Positions 54,901 to 63,900 of a stretch of DNA of 64,000 nt are shown here, piece after piece. The notes under the pieces are model-generated. The model saw only the letters and a list, made by a program, of their open reading frames with translations, did no database searches and was not told where the DNA came from. Both the position numbers and the translations under genes were made by a program. Location of the stretch: positions 43,875,515-43,939,514 of the forward strand of contig NW_024881328.1 of NCBI RefSeq assembly GCF_018691265.1, given 5' to 3'. Position 1 is the stretch's first letter. The number at the start of each line of letters is the position of its first letter. Source of the stretch: Tyto alba. Taxonomy: Eukaryota > Chordata > Aves > Strigiformes > Tytonidae.

Positions 54901-57900
54901 ATACTATAAAACCTGATTTAAAAAGCACTGTGAACTCTTGTTATGAAGGCTAAGTATATGAGAAAAAGATAAAACGGCTACCACAGAGTTAAGAATCGGT
55001 GTGTTGTTCATTATTCAAAAAACTGTTGTTCCTATTTGACATGATAGTAACTTGACATTGGGTGATTTTTCAACTAAGCATAGAGCTGCAGTGAAACAGG
55101 CAGAAAGCATTTTAACTTCACTTTTATCAGTACTGTGAGTTTCTGAATACTTATGTGTTCTTTCAGGCCATTCCAGTGACTGCAGCCGGTGTGCCTGTTT
55201 CAGACCAACCCTTTACAAGAACAGGATTGCTTGGCTTTGTGGGTCCTGTAAGTGTGAATGAGCCGTCTGAGACCCTGCTCTGTCCTGACCCAACTCTAAG
55301 CGATGTCCCTGAATTCATCAGAATTGTGTGTCAGGGCAGTGACCTTGTACAGTTCTTGAGAATATTGTTGACTCTATTCAGGCATGTATTGTCAGGAGTC
55401 TGGAGGCTTTTCCCCTCTAGTTCTAATTCTGTCTTCTTTTCAGGACTATTTGGTGTTTGTGGTAGGAAAATTGGATGGCCTAATGACTGTTAGTGGCCGC
55501 AGGCACAATGCGGATGATGTGGTAGCCACTGCATTGGCAGTCGAACCCATGAAGTTTGTCTATCGGGGGAGGTGAGTATATTAAAAACTTCACCACTGCT
55601 GTTGGACTTGGCTCCTTTTTTCATCCACATAGTATACACAGGAGCTCTGCATGTGAATTTTTACATGTGTGTTTTGTAGGAAATGTGGTACTAGGTTCTG
55701 ATATGCGAGATAAGAACTTGGCTGTCCCTGATAACTTGGAAGACAAATATTGATACCCTGCTTCATGCATAATAGATTTTAAATTACTTTCACATATTAT
55801 AAACATAGATCTTTAAGTGTCTGTTTAATACTTCTTTCAAAGCTTCTCTTAAGACAATCAAATGAAGCTTGTATGCCAAATGTAAAACACAACTCCCCTT
55901 TGTCAACAACGTAGCCGGTGGGATTGAGTTCACCCTCAGCAGATCTGCAGCTGACACCAAGATGAGTGCTGTGGTTGACATGCCTGAGGGAGCCATTCAG
56001 AGGGTCCTGGACAAGCTCAAGAAGTGGGCCCATGTAAACCTCGTGAAGTTCAACAAAGCCAGGTGCAAGGTCCTGCACATGGATTGGGGCAATCCCAAGC
56101 ACAAATCCAGGCTGGGGGATGAAGGGATTGAGGGAAACCCTGCGGAGAAGGACTTGGGGGTACTCATGGATGAAAAGCTGGACATGAGCCAGAAACGTGC
56201 ACTCGCAGCCCAGAAAGCCAACCGTATCCTGGACTGCATCAGAAGCAGCATGGCCAGCAGGTCGAGGGAGGGGATTCTCCCCCTCTACTCCACTCTTGTG
56301 AGACCCCAGCTGGAGTACTGCATCCAGCTCTGGAGTCCTCAGCACAGAAAAGACATGGATGGGTTGGAGTGGGTCCAGAGGAGGGCCACAAAAATGTCCA
56401 GATGGATGGAATACCTCTCCTGTGAAGAAAGGCTGTGAGAGTTGGGGTTGTTCAGCCTGGGGAAGAGAAGGCTCCGGGGAGCCCTTCGAGCGGCCTCCCA
56501 GGGCTTAAAGGGGGGACAGGAGAGGGGGGGACAGACTTTTTAATAGGGCCCGTAGTAATGGTAATGGTTTTAAACTAAATGAGTGTAGATTTAGACTAGA
56601 TATAAGGAAGAAAAATTTTATTATGAGAGTGCTGAAACACTGGCACGGGTTACCCAGAGAGGTGGTTGATGCCCCAACCCTGGAAACATTCAAGGCCAGG
56701 TTGGATGGGGCTCTGAGCAGCCTGATGTAGCTGAAGATGTCCCTGCTCATTGCAGTGGGGTGGTTGGACTAGATGATCTTTAAGGTCCCTTCCAACCCAA
56801 ACCATTCTATGAAAGCTGAGCTTTTGTCGTTTTTGCATCACTTGTGCAGCTCACATATCATAAAAATAATGACACCTACTTAGTTGAGGCATTATTAGTA
56901 TTTTATCCTAGAAGATATAAGTATTTTTCAGTGCAAGCATTGATACACATGCTGGTCAGTAATTTGGCATAGCTGTCTTTCAGAAGGGACACTGTATGTA
57001 GGTGCAACAAGTTTAGCATGCATGATGGGAGATATCTAGGCAAGGTTTGCACAGCCCCTGCACATATGGAACCTGCCTGTGTTAAATGCGTGCTACACTG
57101 ATGACTGCAAATTCACTTGACCCCCAGCAGAAATAAATTACAATAATGAACCTACATTTCTTCTAAATTTGTCTGTGATTTTGTGATGATCCAGCATGAA
57201 TAACGCTTGTGTGTGTTGAAACAGTACCATGAAAGGTTGCCATCATTTCCACATTATAATAAACCATGCTATGTTCATCATATGTTGCATCCTATCATTC
57301 TTCTGTCCTTTGCGTTTTAGGATAGCAGTGTTTTCTGTGACCGTTTTGCATGATGATCGAATAGTGCTTGTGGCAGAGCAGCGCCCTGATGCGTCAGAGG
57401 AGGATAGTTTTCAGTGGATGAGCAGGGTTCTACAGGTAGTCAGTCTGTCCTTTCTCTCTTTCCAGGTGAATAAGGCTGATGTATGAAATGAGACTATTAG
57501 AGCATCTTTTTTTCCGTAAGAAAAACGTATCAGTGTAACTACAAAGGGTTGTAATAAGCTGACTTCGGAAAGTATTTCAGGGTTGATAGGTAACAGAATT
57601 TTGTAAAAAGTAAGACTTTCTTTCAGAATGTTTTTTAACTTCATACTACTAGGATTCTTAAATTCCTAAGAATGATAGTTTTTGTTTGTTTTAATTCTAC
57701 ATATCTCTGCTATTTTCATACTGGCTGGGAGAGTTAAGTCTGAAAAATATTTAAGGGTATACTTAGTGCCAAGTATCAAAACAGACACTGAAATCTTTTT
57801 ATGTCACTAACATCCTTATCCTAGATCTCCAACAGTAAGCATTAAAAACTTTTTCCCTTAATTACTTTATTGTGTTTCGTAGGGGTGGGGGGCAAGAGGG

Positions 57901-60900
57901 AGGGGCATTCTGGTAGATTTGCATTTGAAGATTCTGGAATTAATCCATTCTAAGGAAGTAAAAAGTGAGAGAGCAATTATGGAAGAAGACTCTGGTGAAG
58001 GGACGTCTAGAGAGAACAACTTAAGGGAAGATTCCTCTTAAGAGTAAGGCAGTTGTGTAATAGTGGTTTCTGTCTAATTTCACCTTCATAATCTTTTGGG
58101 AGGGAATATCTGGTAATAGAAAGGCTGTTTTTCATGGGAGAAAATATTTTTATTTCTCTTTAGTAGTGTCATAACTAAAATAGACACTGAAGTTTTAGGC
58201 AGCAAGGTGTTTCCCTCCCTATTTTTGTGGTTTATGTTCTACTGCACTTTTGTGATTGTGCCATACGTGCTAAATTTGCTGTGGTATAATTTTGGCTTTT
58301 TAAAATCTCTGCACTTTTTGCCCACTTTTAAGAGACTTTCCTAATCCCTGATGTGCAGGTGGCATCCCCTTGATAGAGTGCACAAGCAAAGTCCTGGGTC
58401 TGCTCCTGCTCCCATTGAAGTCATGGCACAACTTCTATGAGTTCAGTGAGTGCAGAATTGGACCCTTTATTTGCAAATTGTGGTGCAAGTAAAAATTTTA
58501 ATGTTATTAAATGACTTGAATTCAAATTCTTCCTCTAGCTACATGCCAGTTGATAATGTGGAATTTTTTTTTTTCTTTTTCTTTCTATCAAGGCAATTGA
58601 TAGCATTCACCAAGTGGGCGTCTACTGTCTTGCTTTGGTGCCAGCCAACACTTTGCCAAAGGCTCCACTCGGAGGAATTCATATTTCAGAAACCAAGCAG
58701 CGCTTTTTAGAGGGTGCTCTGCACCCTTGTAATGTCTTGATGTGTCCGCATACTTGTGTTACTAACCTGCCTAAGCCTCGACAGAAGCAACCAGGTAAGT
58801 AAACCAGAGCGTGTTCCTTAGCTCTGAGGGTACGCGTGGAGTATGATCCAGAGGCAGCGTGACAGCTCAGGGCTGTGCGTGGTGGATGGCTTTAAGCTGC
58901 CTGACTTGGCAGAGCTAGTGGTGTTGTCGGAGCAGCCCAGAGCTCGGTGAGGGCATTATGGTCTGCCTTGAGTACCAGGTAAATGTAAGGACATACAGCA
59001 CATACCAGTTTCATGCTTCTGTACTAAGTTATAAATTGTTCCTGTACTGGCTGTTTTACAAAGACCTGTCCACAGACATTCTGTAACTCATGTAATAAAA
59101 CTGATGTACAGACCTCAATTTGCTGAATCAGTAATAGGTTGATTTTTAATGTACCATACAAATAGTAGACTGATTTTTAGCGTACCATACTATCATCTTC
59201 TCTCTTTTTCTATGCAATATGATCCTTGGTTTTAGCTTTTCATCTTTTCAGATCTATACTACATATGGTGCATGTATAAATACTACATACTTACAGTAAT
59301 CTCCAGGTTGAATTATAGACTATTAAATGTTCCTTAACATTTTTCCTCATTTTGCATTGCTTTTCAAAATGCAGATGTTGGTCCTGCTTCAATGATAGTA
59401 GGAAACCTTGTTGCTGGAAAGAGAATTGCACAAGCCTCAGGGAGAGATGTTACCCAGTTGGAGGATAATGACCAGGCAAGAAAGGTAACAGTGATGTATG
59501 GTATTACCAAATATCTGAATTGCCTTATTCATAATGGAAGACGACCAGTTATGGTATTCTGCTGAAAATAAGCATGGTACATTTTGAGTGAATCTGAGTG
59601 TCTTCTTTTTTTTTCTGTTTCAGTTTCTGTATTTAGCAGATGTTCTTCAGTGGCGAGCTCAGACAACTCCAGAACACCCCCTCTTCCTCTTGTTGAATTC
59701 CAAGGTGAGATGCACTTTAGGTCATATTTGGAGATTGAGATCAGCAAAAGATTGTTTGGATTCTAAGAAAATTCCATCTACAAGTCTTTTCCTAAAAGGC
59801 TTCAGGCTATTTTGATGAAGCAGACAAAAATTGCTAGTTGGCAAGCAGCATAATTTTTCCACATCTGGAATTTTACTCCACATCTTTTATTCCACATCTG
59901 GAATTTCAGTATGCATTCTGCCTAGCTTCAAACTTTGCAGTAATTGCATTTCCTACTGGAACACAACTTTTGTCATATTAATGGAAGCCATCATTCTGTC
60001 TTCATCCCAGAGCACAAGGGTAAGTGGAAGTCAGAGCTGGAGGACTTTTTAATCAGAAGATCTAGATCCTAAGTAGAGAACCTTTGGGACAGCTTTGGAG
60101 TCATATTTTCCAGGAGCACTGCACAGCTGTGCCCCCAAAAAGGATGGTACTTACAGTCACTCAAACATGAACAAGTCAAATGCTTTAGTTTTAAGTACAG
60201 GCTCTATATACTTACTTTATTGAAGGGCTGTTTGAGCCCTTGCGACCTATGATAAGGCAACAGTCATGTTTCCCATTAAATACATAATTTTTGCTCATAG
60301 CTACTCTCTGCATGTGACTGTCAGTAGTTTTGGAGCATTCACATACCCTTTGCATCCAACACTTTGTAAAGAGGTGTGAAAAATCATGTACTTTTGTATG
60401 TTCCTCAGTTTTTCATCATCCCTGGTTTTGAGGAGCACTACTGCTGTACCTGTTTCAGAAAACGCAAATATTTTAGATACTTCTGCTGCTCTTCTGGCAC
60501 TTTGTTATTCCCCTCCTTTCTTTCAAGAAGGCAAAGTTGGTCAGTTTTGTTGGAGCCTGTACTCAGTAGCTATCCTTCCAGTGACAATAACAGCCCAGTG
60601 ACAAACTGGGTCTACCTTGTGTTGTGCTGTACTGTAGTCACATGAGATAGGGAATGTGCTTCCGGAAGGTCCAGCAGCACTCCTTGAGAAGTGAAGGATT
60701 TGTCTTTGGGAGTCTCATTGAGACAGGCAGAATGGTTTAGGACATGGTTGAAAGTTTTGACTTTTCTCATGAGGCTCTGCTTTAGCAGAAGAAGCTGCTT
60801 CAATACGGTTATTGTTAAAAGCCACAAAATTGGTTATCTCAGAGTAAAGAGGCTTTTGAGGGAAGTTTTCTAGTGTGAAGAAGCTCCATTCTGGGTCACT

Positions 60901-63900
60901 TTATTCAGGCAACTTTTACCCTTCAGAAGGAGACTCTGCAAACAGGAAACACAAAACTTAAGGACAAAGAAATTATGTGTTGGTGAACACATCTCAAATA
61001 GCTGGGACTAATAAGCTACAGTGCTAAACATCAGTATGTTCACAGGTCTCCATGAGAAACCCTGTTGTTTTACACCTTTTCATGTCAATGTTTTTCTCCC
61101 AAGTCCTTGAGCTGCTATTGTTCCTATATCAGCAGTACACTGTATTTACTGTTCCTTCTTTGCATGCCTTTATCTCCCAGGCTTTAACAGCAGTTTCCTT
61201 AGTAACACTGAGCAGAGTGCCAGTGCCATCCTGCATCAAACCAGGATCAGAGATCTGTGAACTTGGGCAGAGGATTACATGTGTCAGATTGGCTTGGACT
61301 TGAAACTGAACGCTGGTATAGCAGACATTTGCTGTGATAATCCCTCTCTGTATAGCTGGAGGCTTCAGTCTCTGACTGTTTTCCTCTGAGGTGGCTGTCC
61401 AACCAGTTTTTCTTGAATCAGATTGTAATATTGGGAAAATTAATACATCCCAGCCTCACGGGCTTAAAGCTAAGGCATTGCTTCCTAGGCTGGATAGCAG
61501 AAGGGTGTCTTCTGCCTTCACATCACAAACTGGACTAAGCCTCTCGGTGTCTCCGTGACTTTGCAACTGCCTAAACAATCCAAAGATACAGCTGCTTCTC
61601 TGTGAAGACTTTCCAGATGCATAGTTGTGGGAAATACACTGTCTGCAAGATGGACAGTTCAGGTTGCCTCTACGACCCTTTAAAAGACTATCTATACCAA
61701 AGACATCAGCAGAGTTCCCTTTACGTGTTTAAGACTCTTAATTGCAAAAGCATCTAGATGTTTGGCTGTAGGGTAAAGCTGATGCAGTGCTTCACTTGCT
61801 GCTAAAACAATTGTGTTACCAATGCTACTAGTATTGTGTTTTCTCCTTTGGACTGTAAAATTTCAAATATTTGTGAGGTATTCTCTTTGTGGTATCAAAT
61901 ACATTTAGAAGCTGTCTGATGTTCGAAATAACACATATAAAATTCTCTCTCATTCTGAAAGGTCACAGTACCAGCAGCACGGTTTCCAAAACACCGAGAC
62001 AGTCCTTAAAAGTGTTTGCTGTATTGTTAAAAGAAGGACGATGGAATATTGCATCTTCAGCATCTACTTTATTCTGTTTCAGACTGTTCTCCACAAGGTT
62101 TTCTGATGTTGCTTCTGTTTTGTGCAGGGCACTGTAGCTAGCACTGCATCATGCATACAGCTGCACAAGAGAGCAGAGAGAGTGGCAGTCGCGCTGATGG
62201 AGAAAGGACGACTGAATGTTGGTGACCACGTGGCCCTGGTTTATCCTCCAGGTAAGGCAAAACAGACAGCAAAAATCAAAGTTGGACATCACAAGAAAAG
62301 AAACAACTCTTGCCAAGGTGGAGCATTCAGACATCCATTTAATGTAGTGGTGTGTGGCAGTGGCTTAGTATTTCAAGGAAGAGACTTCCTTTTTGTCATC
62401 TTATTATTAAGTTGCTTCTCCTAAGTGGCAAACTACCTTTACCAAACATTTCACCTAACTGCTCCAGATGTCTGGGCAGTTATGCAAGAGTTGTTTGATG
62501 TAAACTACATTAAATATTTTAATTTTTCAGACTCAGAGAATGGAATAAAACTGCATATATATCTGTTGAATGCTGGATTAGGGATGTCGGTGTATGAGCA
62601 CCCTTTCTTTCCTGAGGTCTGTCTCTGGAAGTGAAATCTGGACCCCAGACTTGCATTACTAGGGTGTATTTATGAATGTACCTCAGGAAAAAAGTATTAC
62701 CTCATAAAAGTAGGATGGCTGGATATTTCAGAGTGATAATTGTGAAAAACAAATACATGCGTTTTAAAAGAATCTGAGTTGTCATCTACATAACCTACAA
62801 TACCGTTTTTGTTATTTTTGTTATTTTATGCCACCTGTCTGTGAAAATATATCCCTACAAATTTAAAATTTGTAAGGTTTGAATAATTTTTGTTAAACGC
62901 AAAATATTTTAACCGTATAGAATTGGGTGTGGCCAAGAACAGCCTGTTGATTTGAAGACACCTTTGTGACAAATCCTTACATCTTAATAAAATAAATCAG
63001 TGTGTATCTTGATTTTAGTGAAAGAGTTTGGCCTTTTCCTCTGATAATTCTTTATTTCGCAAATATTCTTTACAGGAGTAGACTTGATAGCAACTTTCTA
63101 TGGCTGCTTGTATGCTGGCTGTATACCTATCACTGTTCGCCCACCTCATCCACAGAATCTTGCCACCACTCTGCCCACTGTCAAAATGATTGTAGAGGTA
63201 TGTATAAGACATTCCTCTTCTAATGGTTTTGGTGGGTGTAGGGTGGTTGATGCAGCCTGGTAAATTGCTTTGCCACAATCAATGTAAAATAAGCTATAAG
63301 AAAATAATAAATCAGTGTGCTGTGGCTGAGTCAATAAATATTTTTTCCGAAACTCCTTTAAAATGTTCTTTCTGTTATTGTTCTTTGTTTTGCTTTGTTT
63401 CCAGTGGTTTTCTTCATCTATTCAGCTTACTGGTTATCTCATCTGGAGGGATATGAAATCACTTGAGCATTCATTTATTAGTCGTATAAATAGTTTTAAT
63501 GCTGTGTCTTTTACAGGTGAGTAAGTCTGCATGTATACTGACCACACAAGCGATAATGAAACTGCTGAAGTCCAAGGAAGCCGCAACAGCTGTAGATATT
63601 AAAACATGGCCCACAATTTTGGATACAGGTACAGAATGCTTGCTTGCCCACTAGCAAAAATGCAAATATTTTGAAGACTTGATTTATTTAATTAATTTGT
63701 TTTACCATAACTGCCTAACTGAATGGATGTATCTTGCATTGCATCGCAATAGTTGTCCAGAAAATACAAGAAAGCACCTGCCATTAATGCTGTAAAGATA
63801 CATTTTTGTCCTGTGCTCTTTTTCCAAAATAATAATGTGATACTCTTCTCTTTTTATATATTTTAAATAGATGATATGCCTAAAAAGAAGCTGGCTAGTA

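Noticed and set aside
55869..56438. 189-residue open frame
   Set aside because: It is the end of a truncated CR1 reverse transcriptase with a worn active-site box; annotated as a mobile element and not as a host gene.
63517..63522. GTGAGT at the start of exon 28 as a splice donor
   Set aside because: It lies directly after a strong acceptor and codes Val-Ser of the conserved VSKSAC stretch.
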